From the NCBI GenBank assembly GCA_022410635.1, contig JAJVDF010000448.1:514318-578317 (forward strand): DNA of 64,000 nt. Reading direction: 5' to 3'. Below the pieces are notes generated by a model, which saw only the letters and a list, made by a program, of their open reading frames with translations, searched no databases and had not been told where the DNA came from. How positions within the stretch are numbered: the first letter of the stretch is position 1; every line of letters begins with the position of its first letter. Below, in pieces: positions 22,788 through 34,687 of this stretch. The stretch comes from Tretioscincus oriximinensis. Taxonomy: Eukaryota; Chordata; Lepidosauria; Squamata; Gymnophthalmidae. Position numbers and translations under genes: made by a program.

Positions 22788-25700
22788 AATCAAGTTTTAA
22801 ATCCATACTTAAATTACAGAGATAGGATCTTTTCCTTTAACGTAATAGTTAAAGAGATCAGTAGTTGCTGACCAGATAATATTCTGCATATGTTGACAGA
22901 CCTATTTCTTGGCAGTTTGGTCTATAAAGACTGTTCAAAGATACCATAGTGTAGCTTTGTTCAGCAGCTGGATAAAAGTGACACTTTTTTTCTCGGCATC
23001 CTCTGTCGCACTCCTCACTCNGCCTGCTGACGCTTTTCTGCTGCAAAGTTACATAATTGATCATCTCACTTTTCTGCTTTTTCCTATCCAACACCAGCCC
23101 AAAGTGGCAGGCTGAGCAAGGCACACGTGTCCCACGCTGCGTAGACACCAATCAGCGCTAAAAGCAGCTGCAGCAGAAATGGCAAAAATGGGTGTGCATG
23201 TACGCGGCAGGCAAAAGTGGCAAGGACTCCGGTGAAGGGGCCAATGGCAGCATCCCTTTGGCCAGATGCATGACAAATTCTTGCCTCCCAATAAGTGCAC
23301 CCAAACCTTCTGAGTGTGCATTGAAATCTTCCCTCCCCTTCCATTTGTCAATCACAGAGAAGCTAGTAAACCATCTCTACCCACATATTTTTTTCTGACT
23401 TTCCTCTTTAGGCTAAAACCTGAAACAAGTTAAAATCCAGATTTTAAAATAAGNGTCTGGATGCAGCGTATAACGTGATCTTCTTAGTGTGAAAGTTATT
23501 AAAATGTAGGAATCCAGCAGAGTATTTCACACATAAAATCTGTTCTTTGCTTTCTACTTCCTCTGCTTCTCCTCCTTGTTCTATTAAAGTCATTAGCCAC
23601 AAATGGGCCACCTCGGCTGCAGGATTCAGCAAATCGTAGGAGTACTGGGAAGCACTTCATCCATGTAGACNGCTCTTTTTAGGACAATTCTTCCCACCAT
23701 GGTTTAGCATCATGGTTCCACTGGGAGTTGCTGTTCAGGGATACTTGGAGGATGAAATTGTAAGTATTCCTGGCTAAAGTTTCCCATTGAGNTTACACAG
23801 TGGAATGAGATTCAAACCCTGGGAGACTAGCAACTACACTCTGCTGGCTATACTTAATATGTCCCATGCAATTTGGAGCCAAACATTTTCTACACCTATC
23901 AAATAGAGAGAATTAATGATTGGAGTGCAGACTGAGCGGTAAATTTCTGTGTCTCCCTTGGAAAAGTACAACAGTATAAACAGCAGCAGCAGATCTGAGT
24001 CGAATGCAAAGGCCAAAACAAATGTTATGATTCTGTCAAAGAGAGACTGAAAGAACATGACGTCTTTCTGGTCTGGAACACACTCAGCTTGCGTCTATGG
24101 ATTCTAAATTATCTGATGCTGAGAATGAATAGAAAAGTAATTTAGCAAGTTTTATGGAGAATTGAATTATGTAGAGTAACATGGGCCAACCTCTTAGGTT
24201 TGTGGTTACACACAATGTCAAAGGTAGCTAAAACATTTTTATTGATTAGTTCAAGGGGGNATGCTTCGCAATGCAAACAAAAGATTCAGTTCTGGATATC
24301 TCTGGCCTCACTTGTGTACTTTTAAAAATATCAGGTGTCATCATGTGAGAAAACAATAAGAACTTCTTGAGAAGGATTGTTTGAGAAGAGAATCTAGGGG
24401 CTGAAGAGCTGCTAGTGCCAAGAGTAGACAATAGAAGTATATAGCTTTAAAAAGGCAAGTTACAATAACCCCATTTGCTTTTGATGTTAGCGCTGGTTAA
24501 GCTGGAACAAGTTTAATAAGGAATAGGAATCATTCACAGATGGAATGGCCCTACTGTGCCAGAAAAGAACTATCAACACATGTATGGCCTATTCTTAGAC
24601 AATCCTTATGCTGCATAGTACATTCAGCTTGCCACTGCTCCTGCTGTCTCCTGCCTCCCATTTGTTCTACCTCCCATAACTTGATACCTCACTCTGGTCT
24701 GTGTCATGTGCACCTTGCACTACACAGCAGACATTTGCCCTGGTATTCTGTGCTGCTTGCTGCCTCTTCCGCTGCCTCCTGCCTCATATGCTCCATATGC
24801 CACTACCCTATGCCCCCTGCTGTTCCCTATCTCATCATGTTGCTCATAAACTTGCTCAAGCTTTGGGATCTACAGTGAGTTCTCCAACATCCAGCAACTA
24901 ATGTTCCAGGTCTTGAAGACCCAGGAGACTCATTTTGACTGCACAACCCTCTGAGTTGCACAAACTAGCCCCATGGAGACTTTGTCCGCTTCTACACCAC
25001 TGTTCCAGACTAGGTGGTCACTATGGATAGTCTAGTTTGGCTTGTGTGGATGCAGGCATTAGGGTCTCTCTAGATCTCCTGCCACTGGCATTTACTAATG
25101 GTAATTGTGGAAAGGCATCAAATTTGGTAATTTGCAAGTTTCTAGGATTTGCCAAATGAGATCATTTTTTCCTGATCATGTGAGAGCAAATGTGAATTAC
25201 AAAAATAACAACAAAGCTTATTAATGTACCTAAGAATTCTGTTCTAGCAGCTGTAATAGGTAAACAGCCAGTAATATAGTTGCTTATTATGATGTAGTCT
25301 ACTGCTCAAAGTGCAGATGAAATTTTTATGCCTTTCTCTCCCTGTAACATGTTTTTAATTTGACATTTTTCTCCCCTTCAGCCCACCTCTTATCGCTCAT
25401 TTATTACCTCAGTAGTTATTATTCACAAATGAACTTCTAATCCCTCTCCAGTCTTGTGTCTGTTGCAGGATGTTTCATCTTTAATTGGACTATTACTTCA
25501 CTAAAAGAAAGATGCCCATCACTAAACCTCTTGGGCTTGCCTCTTAATGGGTCTTCTCTCCCTTAATCTGTTACATTCCCTGTCAGTTTTATCTTTGAAA
25601 CCATAACTGGAATGCATTTCAGATCACCTGAGTGCTCACCCCTTTGAGCTCTTTCCAGCTTCTCTGTGCCCTTTTCCCTCTGCATAATTTTTTATCTTAT

Positions 25701-26050
25701 ATAACCTTTCAGTCTTCAAATCTTCTCTTTTTATGATTCGGCACCTGAAAATTAAAGTGTCTCTCATGCCATGTTGCTTCCCTTGCTGCTTCTATTGAGA
25801 TGCCAGGTGGAAATGCTGTACCAGCCTTACCACACCATACACTTCAGGGAGACGACCTAAAAGGCATATGCAGAATGTTCATTGTCATCTCTGGCTGGTT
25901 TGCCAGCTTCAGCCTTTCCTGGAAATGAACAATTTGGCCATAGAGATCCATGCTCTAGTAAGCTTCAGAGCTAGTTTACTGCAGTAGGCTGTTCATGGGC
26001 CTTCTCTTGAAAATGATCTAGAAGCAAAACCTGTGCAAAATGCTATTCGC
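22788..26050. other. Unique intronic DNA
   Basis: About 3.3 kb without a recognised gene, RNA gene or repeat family. 23080-23330 is locally richer in GC and CpG. Confidence 0.5.
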
Positions 26051-26055
26051 AAACC

Positions 26056-26430
26056 CAATTCGAAGTATTGATGGCATATAAAGCCCTAAATAACGTGGTC
26101 TCCAAAAGCCCTTCCTGTAGTTTCATCCCCTTCAAAGTTTGAATAGGTGGTGGCATGTGAGAGTGGCCTTTTGTGCCAGTCCCTAAGCATTGGAACATCC
26201 TGTCTTGGGGAGGTACACCACATGCCAACCTTATATGGTTTTCACCACCTGGTTAAATGTATATCTCTTCCCGAAAACCTTTAATGGTGTCTTCCTCTAC
26301 ATATTGTCCTTATGGCATGCTTTATTTTGTTTTTTTTTTAATCAATTTGTTAGTTAATTGAATGTTATGATATCTCTTGAGGCTTCTGGTGAAGAGCAGT
26401 GTATGAAATAAAATAAAATAAATATTTAAT
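26056..26430 (+). repeat. Probable retroelement 3' end, family unnamed
   Basis: It has a coding-like remnant (atggcatataaagccctaaa) and ends in a run of aaataaaataaa-type repeats, the form of an L2-like LINE or SINE tail. The family is uncertain. Confidence 0.45.
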
Positions 26431-26450
26431 TATTTGAAGATCACATGGTA

Positions 26451-26482
26451 GTAGGCCAAAAGTGACCAAAAGTGACCAAAAG
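26451..26482. repeat. Short tandem repeat, agtgaccaaa unit
   Basis: Three adjacent 10-bp units directly before the CR1 at 26493. Confidence 0.85.
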
Positions 26483-26492
26483 TGGGTGTGGC

Positions 26493-27012
26493 CATAGAAT
26501 CATAGAATGATAGAGTTGGAAGGGACCTCCAGGGCCATCGAGTCCAACCCACTGCTCAGTGCAGGATTCATTAAGCCATCCCAGATAGATGACCGTCCAA
26601 TCTCTGCCTAAAGACTTCCAGCGAAGACAAACTCACCACCTCCTGTGGCGAACTGTTCCACCCTGACTGTCATAAAGTTTTTTCTGATATCTAATCTAAA
26701 TCTACTCCCCTGCAGTTTCATCCCATTGTTTCTAGTCCTTCCATGTGCCAATGAGAACAATGCTGATACCTCTGCTCTGTGACAGCCCTGCATATATTTG
26801 GAGACAGCTATCAAGTCTCCTCTCAGTCTTCCCTTTTGCAGACTAAACATCCCTCATAGGACATGGTTTACAGACCACACACCATCCTTGTAACGCTCTT
26901 TTGAATTTGCTCTAGTTTATCAATATCCTTTTTAAATAGCCCCCCTCCTCCCAGAACTGAACACAGTATGGTCTTACCAAAGTATTGTATAGAGGAATAA
27001 TTATTCACATAA
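26493..27012 (-). mobile_element. CR1, ATTCTATG-tail subfamily, minus strand
   Basis: On the plus strand it begins catagaatcatagaatgat, then gttggaagggacctccaggg, the reverse of the CR1 3' end in the form well known from birds. It continues into the RT C-terminal coding region. This subfamily differs from the TTCTTATG copies elsewhere in the window. Confidence 0.92.
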
Positions 27013-27049
27013 GTGGTAGTATTGATGGATTTTTAATATATGTTTTTCT

Positions 27050-27525
27050 CTAAGCTTCAGTAACTGTTGATTGCTCACAGAGCAGAGGGATCAGCATTGT
27101 TCTTCTTGGCACATGGAAGGACTAGAAACAATGGGATGAAACTGCAAGGGAGGAGATTTGATATCAGAAAAAACTTCTAACAGTAAGGGTGATAAACCAG
27201 TAGAACAATTTGCCACAGAAGATCATAGAATCATAGAGTTGGAAGGGACCTCCAGGGTCATCGGGTCCAACCCCTTGCTCGATNCAGGATTCATTAAACC
27301 ATCCCAGACAGATGACTGTCCAGTCTCTGTTTGAAGACTTCCAGGGAAGGCGAACTCACCACCCCATGTGGCAAACTGTTCCACTGGTGATGAGTTCTTC
27401 TTCGCTGGAAGTCTTCAAACAGAGGCTGGACAGTCATCTATCTGGGATGGTTTGATGAATCCTGCATTGAGCAGGGGGTTGGACCCGATGACCCTGGAGA
27501 ACCCTTCTAACCCTGTGATTCTATG
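27050..27525 (+). mobile_element. CR1 plus strand split by nested CR1
   Basis: The two parts, 27050-27221 and about 27386-27525, are continuous in the CR1 consensus; the second ends gattctatgattctg. The gap is filled by a minus-strand CR1 of the same subfamily. Confidence 0.85.
27222..27385 (-). mobile_element. CR1 3' end nested in another CR1
   Basis: It reads atcatagaatcatagagttg on the plus strand, so it is inverted relative to its host CR1. The two 3' ends face each other and form a near-palindrome of about 130-bp arms across 27240-27520. Confidence 0.87.
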
Positions 27526-27784
27526 ATTCTGGGCTTGCTGCAGTTCTTTCTTGTGCCTTCCATTATTAGTTAATCTGGACTGTTCACATCAAACGATAAA
27601 GAGGATTTCTGTCTGAGCTAATGAAGGGAATGTGGAACAATATAATCTTGGTCAACACTAACAGACTGCCATATTCTGCACCAGCATGATGTTAATAGGC
27701 CCGTGCCCCAAGAAATACCCCAGAAAAAGGCCTAGTAAGGAGGGGACTTGATGTTTCATCTAGCAAATCTGGTCCCTGTGTAAG

Positions 27785-28220
27785 TAGGGTTGCCATAATG
27801 TAAGTGTTCAAAACTGGGACACACACACACACCGCACAAACACACAGAGAGATACAGAGACAGACACACAAAGANAGAAAGGGGGGCTGTTGTGGAGCCT
27901 GAGGAGAGAAAAAATTCCACTCCTTCAGGGAAGCTCAAACTAACCAGCATGACGAGCCTGACAACGGGTACAGCTCCAAACCAGGAGGCGAGGCACGCTG
28001 TTCCTTATAGCAAGCGCGAAACCCCGCCTCCTGCAGAGGAGCAGCTAAGGCACGCTCCAAGGGTCTTTCCAGGACCCAGGAAGCGTTTTGGAGCGCAGCT
28101 GACCTGCTCCTGCTGCCCTTTGTCTTATGGATCGGGGAATTTAAAAAAATGGGATTTTTACTCAACTTTACTAAACCCAGAAGGGACAATATTCTTGTCC
28201 CCAAATGTATGGCAGCCCTA
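27785..28220. mobile_element. hAT-like MITE, 436 bp
   Basis: Ends TAGGGTTGCCATA and TATGGCAGCCCTA are inverted repeats. Flanking 8-mers tgtgtaag (27777-27784) and cgtgtaag (28221-28228) agree at 7 of 8, as for hAT. It includes a short CA run near 27820. The apparent open frames at 27892-28227 are not supported as genes. Confidence 0.82.
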
Positions 28221-28228
28221 CGTGTAAG

Positions 28229-29015
28229 GGAGGCATGGCCTTTTCAAATGACCCAAGTGGCATTCCAAAGGGTATTTTTACACATATCCTGTTTATCCTT
28301 TTCATGTAGACTATGGTGGGAAATCACATTTATTATCCGTTTTTATTTATAGAAAATGATGATTCTGAAGCTTGCAAGGAATTGTATCTTAAGTCATGCA
28401 TTTGACACATGAATCTAAAGCTCCTCTGACAGACTATGCAGCTAAAATGTGCAGCCCGTGTGCTTGTTTTCTGCATCCAGGTTACAGATAGCCTGTGTAT
28501 TGTCGTCGGGTGCTGTTTAAAAGGTGTTGAGTAAGTTTCCACTCAGACAGTTAAATACCAGTGGCATCTAGGGAATCTCTTGTGCCTTGTGAAATTAGAT
28601 CAGCCCTCTTTCCACCCCTGGAATGGAAAAGCTTCGAGATCCTGCCGAAGGCGAATAAAGCAGCCATAATGAAACATGTTGTACACATCCTGCTGGTATA
28701 ATATTTCAACACCGCAAATGGGTTTTTAAAAAATCAAGAGTGTAGGACAGTAATGAAGGAAGGTAGTTTCTTTAAGAAAGCTGAAGCAATTCATTTTGCT
28801 AAGCCTCTGAATCTTGTGTCAATGTAACAGTTACTTATATGTCGTATGTAACTTATACTTCCATTTCAGATCTTAGCCAACGGAGTCTGAGAATACTAGA
28901 TCNTCCAATGTATGCTTATTAGAGCTTACAATTCAAATACTGCATTTTTTTTAAAAAGGCTACTCTACGTTTTGCAGCAAATGGAGACAACATACAGCAC
29001 TTATTGTAAGGTTCA
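28229..29015. other. Unique intronic DNA
   Basis: No supported gene or repeat family. Confidence 0.5.
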
Positions 29016-29023
29016 AATGACAC

Positions 29024-29378
29024 CAGTGGCGGCTGGCTATTGTGTTTGTGGGGTTTGGCGAGCACTCGGAGATTAAAATCAATTATAAAATCTCCTTTCA
29101 TAGAGGAGCTGCCAACAAATCAAAAAGCTCCAGGCAGCTTTTTTAATTGGCAAAAGTGGTTGCCAATCCCTGAACCAATGGGAGGGCTGCCTAGGAGGAG
29201 CTACAGTCTCTCTCTCAGTTTCCGTAGAGGCGCAATTTTGTATTGACATTCAACTTGCAGACTGAGAGAGAGACTGGTAAGTGCCTGAATGTGCCTCCTC
29301 CCAGCCACTCTCCTAACTTTGCCGAGGCTGGAGAAACCTGTGCCCCCCACCAGCCCCAAACTGTACTAGTCGCCGCTG
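29024..29378. mobile_element. hAT-like MITE, 355 bp, exact 8-bp duplication
   Basis: Starts CAGTGGCGGCTGGC, ends AGTCGCCGCTG, and is flanked by AATGACAC at 29016-29023 and 29379-29386. Ends of the CAGNGGCG type and an 8-bp duplication fit hAT. A second copy in the opposite orientation lies at 61468-61821. No transposase. Confidence 0.9.
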
Positions 29379-29607
29379 AATGACACACTAATATGTATAA
29401 GCCAAATATTTCAAAGGCTTATGGCAGTTAGTTTTAACACTCCTATCTCACTCAAAAAGTGAGAATCTGAAACAGATCATACTGCTTTGTCCTTATCAGC
29501 CTCATCCTCTCTGAGTAGACATTGCCTTATTCAGCAAATTATGAGGGAACATATGTACAGGCTGGTATACTAGACTAGGAAATGCGATGGATTCACATTG
29601 AGACTTA

Positions 29608-30032
29608 GGCTGCATGCACACGACGACTTAAAAACCGCTATAAAGCTATATTCCGGAATATAGCAATCTCGGGTCTGTGCACACCAAGCATGAATATTCT
29701 GCAACTAGTGTCCCAGTTCCGTAATTTCTCACACTGGTCTCAGGGCAGTCCGAGAATTTTTGCAACAGCCACTAGAAACTACTGCTGGGTTCTTGCTTGT
29801 TTTAACCTCTCCCGCCTAATTTGTGCACACGGATACGCTCAGGAGAGGATAGGGGTTGGCTGCGAGAGGACGGAGGTTCTCCGGAATGGTAGCTGAATAT
29901 CCCATCAATAGTTCATTCCAGGAAAAACGGTGTTTATTGTGGGATGACTGCTTAAAAAATGTTTAAACCATGTGCTGGAGTCTTCCTCATCTCGCTCCGA
30001 CTAAGGTAGAAATATTCTGTGTGCACACAGCT
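29608..30032. mobile_element. Harbinger-like MITE, 425 bp
   Basis: Same family as 9791-10186: starts GGCTGCATGCACAC, ends GTGTGCACACAGC, with TTA at 29605-29607 and 30033-30035. Confidence 0.8.
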
Positions 30033-30035
30033 TTA

Positions 30036-30178
30036 TTCTATGCTACGTCTTGGAATAAGGGTTGGGCATCTGTATACTAGTGTAGACTATGGCAGACCCC
30101 ATTCAGAGACTGCCATAGTCTGCACTATCATGCAAATTACAGGACTCTATTTCAAGATATCCCCAGAATAAGACTTAA
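30036..30178. mobile_element. Palindromic MITE, GGCCTGCCATAG family
   Basis: An imperfect palindrome centred near the ccattcagagactg block; arms share tagactatggcag and ctgccatagtctgc. Related to 42783-42945, 56091-56222 and 56607-56786. It directly abuts the Harbinger-like element. Confidence 0.65.
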
Positions 30179-30328
30179 TGTGAATTCTCCAGATTCTCTC
30201 TTCTATATACTGGTGTGGCCAAAAGGAAGCTTGGGCCCTCCCTAAGACTGCACCAGTACATAAAAGGAAGGATTCTAATATACTTCCCAATCGCAGTATA
30301 TCAGCATGTGCAGAATCATCCTTTCGTA

Positions 30329-30598
30329 GGCACGAACAACTCAGTCGCTAAGGAAGAGGGTTTTGAAGCCCTGTGTCGGACATGGGGTGGGGTGAGCAGT
30401 TTCTCCTAGCCTGTAGCTTTAGCCAACCCAGCTATTTGAAAGCAAGAATTGCAAGAAATTGCAACTGACTGCAAGTAGATACATGGGAACCACCATAGCC
30501 TGGTGGGAAAAATAGAATGTCAGCCTTCAGGCCAAATACGCTTGTAAGCCACTTTGAGACCCTTTGAAAGTTGAGAAAAGCAGGGTATAAGAACCCAG
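30329..30598 (+). mobile_element. tRNA-headed SINE (Sauria-SINE type)
   Basis: Head ggcacgaacaactcagtcgc, box-B-like ggttttgaagccctg, body as in 18370-18635, tail cagggtataagaacccag, then a TTC tract. Confidence 0.88.
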
Positions 30599-30692
30599 TT
30601 CTTCTTCTTCTTCTTCTTCTTCTTCTTCTTCTTCTTCTTCTTCTTCTTCTTCTTCTTCTTCTTCTTCTTCTTCTTCTTCTTCTTCTTCTTCT

Positions 30693-30731
<39 letters not shown>

Positions 30732-30767
30732 TCCTCTTCCTCTTCCTCTTCCTCTTCCTCTTCCTCT

Positions 30768-30799
<32 letters not shown>

Positions 30800-30824
30800 T
30801 TCTTCTTCTTCTTCTTCTTCTTCT

Positions 30825-30860
<36 letters not shown>
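30599..30860. repeat. (TTC)n tract with TCC interruptions, 262 bp
   Basis: An almost pure TTC microsatellite derived from the SINE tail, with several CTC interruptions at about 30715-30780. The polyleucine reading is an artefact. It lies in the CPQ intron. Confidence 0.97.
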
Positions 30861-30861
<1 letters not shown>

Positions 30862-32358
30862 ATTGCTGATTAATGTACCAAGTCACCATGAAAAGGGCAA
30901 AAGCAAACAGATGTCAGACCAAAGGAGATTTATTGCAATTCAACTACATACTCAGTCACCAACCAAGTCTTGCAATGCCAAACAATTTATAAAAACATTG
31001 ACTGCTGTAAGTGGCCAAATGAAATGGGAAAACCTTTCTTCATATTACTTTTGCACTTTCTTGTTTATACAAAATAATCCGATTTATTGCTGGAATCGTA
31101 ACATTGGTAATCCTCATTCCTTCCCGCCAAAATATGTTTTATTTGTTTGTCACCATTCCAGGTGCCTTACTCCTACTCATTCTAAAACTAAAAGAGCAAG
31201 TCTTTTGGCTTCCCTCTTTAAAAAACAATAAAAAGGCAGGACCTGACCTGACCTCATCAATGGCCATGTGAGATGGAATTAACGTGATTACTGGTTTTAT
31301 TATCTTAATATGACATCATTGGCCATCTGGCTGCTTTGAAAAGGGAGGAATACTCTAATCCCATGCTGCAATAGTTACTAAGCAAAGCTTTCAGCTATTT
31401 TTGTGGTTTTGCATCTTTTTTNAAAAAAAAAACCTAACTCACTATTCTGAGCATAAGCTTCTTGGTCTCCAGTAGACAGTTTATCTCAATAAGCATAGCT
31501 AGTAATGCCCTATAAATCACCAGATGCTCATGATATTATTCTATACTCTCTTGTCTCAATGTAAAACCTAGTTAATGTATTGGATCTTAATTCTAAATAA
31601 AAGCAGGTGATATTGCATGGTAGTCTACATTCTTATGCGCTAAAGTGGGAGGGAGAAGTGTGAATAAATACTACTGAACCTATTCTATTCCTTGGAGCAG
31701 CCAAATAACATATGAGCTACATAGCCAGTCTTGGGCCCCATTCTGCAGTAGATCATTCTGGGGGGCGGACGGGGGGACTACATTAGCTTTCTTCTGCACA
31801 CTGTTGTGGGATGGCAGAAGGCCTGCACCCTGGACTACACCATCTGCACCCAATAGAGCATAGACTGGAATAGAAGATCCAAGATGGCGTCCTAGTGACA
31901 CTGAAGGGAGAAAGTACAGAAAAAACTGACACTTTTTCATCTTCATATCTTACAGCATTATTGTAATAACCTCTCTGGTTTCCATAACAAACCTAGAAAG
32001 GAGGAATAATTTTAGAGTAGCCCGTTAGTTGTTCCCACGTAGCAATTTCATATAATAATTTTTTCTTTTACAAGAAAATCAAAACCTGCAAACAACATAT
32101 TAATATAGGAAATGAATATTTCCCCATTTACCCCTTAATCCAAACCTGGCATACTTGGGATAGTTTTGGGGCATCATAGATTTTATGGATCTGTTTTCCT
32201 AAGCTTGCTCCAAAGTCATGTACCCAGCAGACAAATGTATTTGCCACTTCTCGGCCAATGCGTAGCCTTCAGCGAGTAGATTTCTTTCTTGAACTTGTCC
32301 TTACATACTCTAAAAAGAAGTCTGATGCAAGATCCCATCTTCATTGACCTCTGCTTCT
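30861..32358. other. Unique intronic DNA
   Basis: No supported gene or repeat family. Confidence 0.5.
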
Positions 32359-32998
32359 GTCATAGAATCATAGAGTTGGAAGGGACCTCCAGGGTCATCG
32401 GGTCCAACCACCTGCTCAATACAGGATTCAATAAACCATCCCAGACAGATGACTGTCCAGACTCTGTTTGAAGACTTCCAGGGAAGGCGAACTCACCACA
32501 TCCTGTGGCAAACTGTTCTACTGGTTTATCACCCTGATTGTTAGAAAGTTTTTTCTGATATCTAATCTAAATCTACTTCCTTGCAGTTTCATCCCATTGT
32601 TTCTAGTCCTTCCATGTGCTAATGAGAACAACGTTGATCCCTCTGCTCCGTTGAAGCCCTTCAGATATTTGTAGGCAGCTATCAAGTCTCCTCTTAGTCT
32701 TCTCTTTTGCAGTCTAAACATCCCCAGATCCTTTAACCATTACTCATAGGACATGGTTTCCAGACCACACACCATCCTTGCAACTCTTTTGTACTTGCTC
32801 TAGTTTATCAATGTCCTTTTTAAATTGGGCCCCCCAGAACTGAACACAGTATTCCAAGTGTGGTCTCAGCAAAGCACTGTAGAGAGGAATAATTACTTCA
32901 CATGAGCAAGATTCTATGCGCCTCTTGATACATCCCAGGATTGTGTTTGCCTTTTTTGCAGCTGCTTCACACTGTTGACTCATGCTGTTGATTATCAG
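32359..32998 (-). mobile_element. CR1, ATTCTATG-tail subfamily, minus strand
   Basis: Starts catagaatcatagagttgg on the plus strand and runs through the 3' end into RT-coding sequence (reverse reading includes [13 protein letters not shown]). It is longer than the 26.5-kb copy and the frame is broken. Confidence 0.93.
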
Positions 32999-33843
32999 GT
33001 CCCTGTTCCAATAGGATTTTTTAGTCTAATTGGGAGGAAAGGAGTTCCATTTCTTTTCTTTCTTCCCAACCTGGACTTTCCAGCCCCACTGTGCTGGCAA
33101 TCTAAACTATGTGGGGATGGAAGCATCCATTTCTGGGTAAAAACAGGGAATGGAAATGTCATTTTTGTCCAGTAACCAGCTATGGGTGTTGTGTAGTGAA
33201 CAGTAATTATTCCTTTCTGCCACTTCTTTGAGATCTACGACTGATCGAAGCCTGATGTATGGAGAACAGCTGATGTTCTAGTTGCTCTTAATTCACTAGG
33301 AACAGATCACTATCCTTGCAGTGCTTTGCCCCCNTACATGTAGATTTCCCCTTTGCCATCTTCTTTTTGCACGCAATGACACATGTTGCTTGCCTTAACA
33401 GGCAATATATGTAAAATAACAGCATTAACCAAAGACCAAGAGTATCATTTTGTTATCTTTTTCTTACTTTATCTACATTTTCAGATATTCTCTGTGATTT
33501 TACGGTGCAACGCAGTCTCAGTTCTTTGGTTAGAAACCAATTTGAACAGGTTTTCATTAGAAAAACAAGTACACAAATGGATTGTTAGTGGTGACGAAGT
33601 TAATCATGGAGGAGACTGAAGCCTTGGCAGCCTGCTCTGCTCAGCTGTTGGTTAATCTGCTGTAGTATTTATTCCTGGTGACTCTTTTGAATTAGGAAAC
33701 AAAAATTATTTACAGCTACACTTCCTTCACAACAGTTAACAGCTTTGGTCAAGCTGCTATTGTTGCTCTTTTCTAGTTTTTCTGTCTATTGTAGACATCA
33801 CTCTACCGTATTGCAATTATGGCACTTTGTGCACTACGCTTTG
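32999..33843. other. Unique intronic DNA
   Basis: No supported gene or repeat family. Confidence 0.5.
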
Positions 33844-33844
33844 N

Positions 33845-34365
33845 CCCCTTCCCCATCTCAAGGTTTACCTCACTATTTCTTTTTAAATGTGTTTGCCATC
33901 TGCCCCCCACCTACCTTAAGGCTTCCACACTGTTCCAACACATTGCGTAGCAATCTCATCCCATGACAAGCCCCATAAGGCATTGCTGCACTTGCCCTTG
34001 CTATTCCCAGCATTCTCTGTGTGCCTTCCAATAATTCCCAAGCATTCTCTGCAAGCCAAGAGCCAATGAATTTGCTTCATTCTCATTGTTGAATGTCTCC
34101 ATGAAGCTTTCTTTCAGATTTTACAAATGCCCGCTGCTCAATCGCAGAACCTGTGGTGGGTGGAAATTCTACGATAGCAGACCTTTTTAGCAAGTGGATC
34201 ACTGAGCAAGCGTGATCTCTTGAGGTGGTTGGAAATCTTGCTACATATCGTGTGTAGAGATTCAGCCTTAATTCTGCATTGTATCCTGCCCAGGCCTTAT
34301 CATCGTCTTCATTGACATATAGATAACAGGAGCCTATTCTAGGATACAATCCAGAACAAGATTCA
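33845..34365. mobile_element. Old DNA-transposon-like repeat
   Basis: It shares ordered blocks with 47540-47930, 59315-59955 and 61284-62300: ccttcccca at the left end, cactatttcttt, cagcattctctg, agagccaatga, gttgaatgtctcc and gtggtgg.tggaaattct. The class is uncertain, possibly hAT. Confidence 0.6.
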
Positions 34366-34687
34366 ATACAGAAAGATATTGTGTGATGTGGCTGCAGGGA
34401 GTGGAATTCTGTATTGATTATTTGTTAGCTTATCTAATTTAGTAGATAGACAGGGAATTGCTTTATGCCAGGTTTAAACCCCAGTTCNGATTTGCATCCT
34501 TTGCATCCTTATTCATTCAATTGCAAACTCCTTGACTGCTTGACTTTAAATATGAGAAGTAACAGAAACATTTACTGCAAATTATCTGTTTCTTGACAGA
34601 GTCATAACTGCCTCTCTAGCTACAAATAAAAGATTGCTTTATACTTCCCTTTCTATTTTGCCTTTGCAAATGTATTGACTAATTTTT
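34366..34687. other. Unique intronic DNA
   Basis: AT-rich, no recognised feature. Confidence 0.5.

Noticed and set aside
30571..30873. Polyleucine open frame on the plus strand
   Set aside because: It is a reading of the TTC microsatellite.
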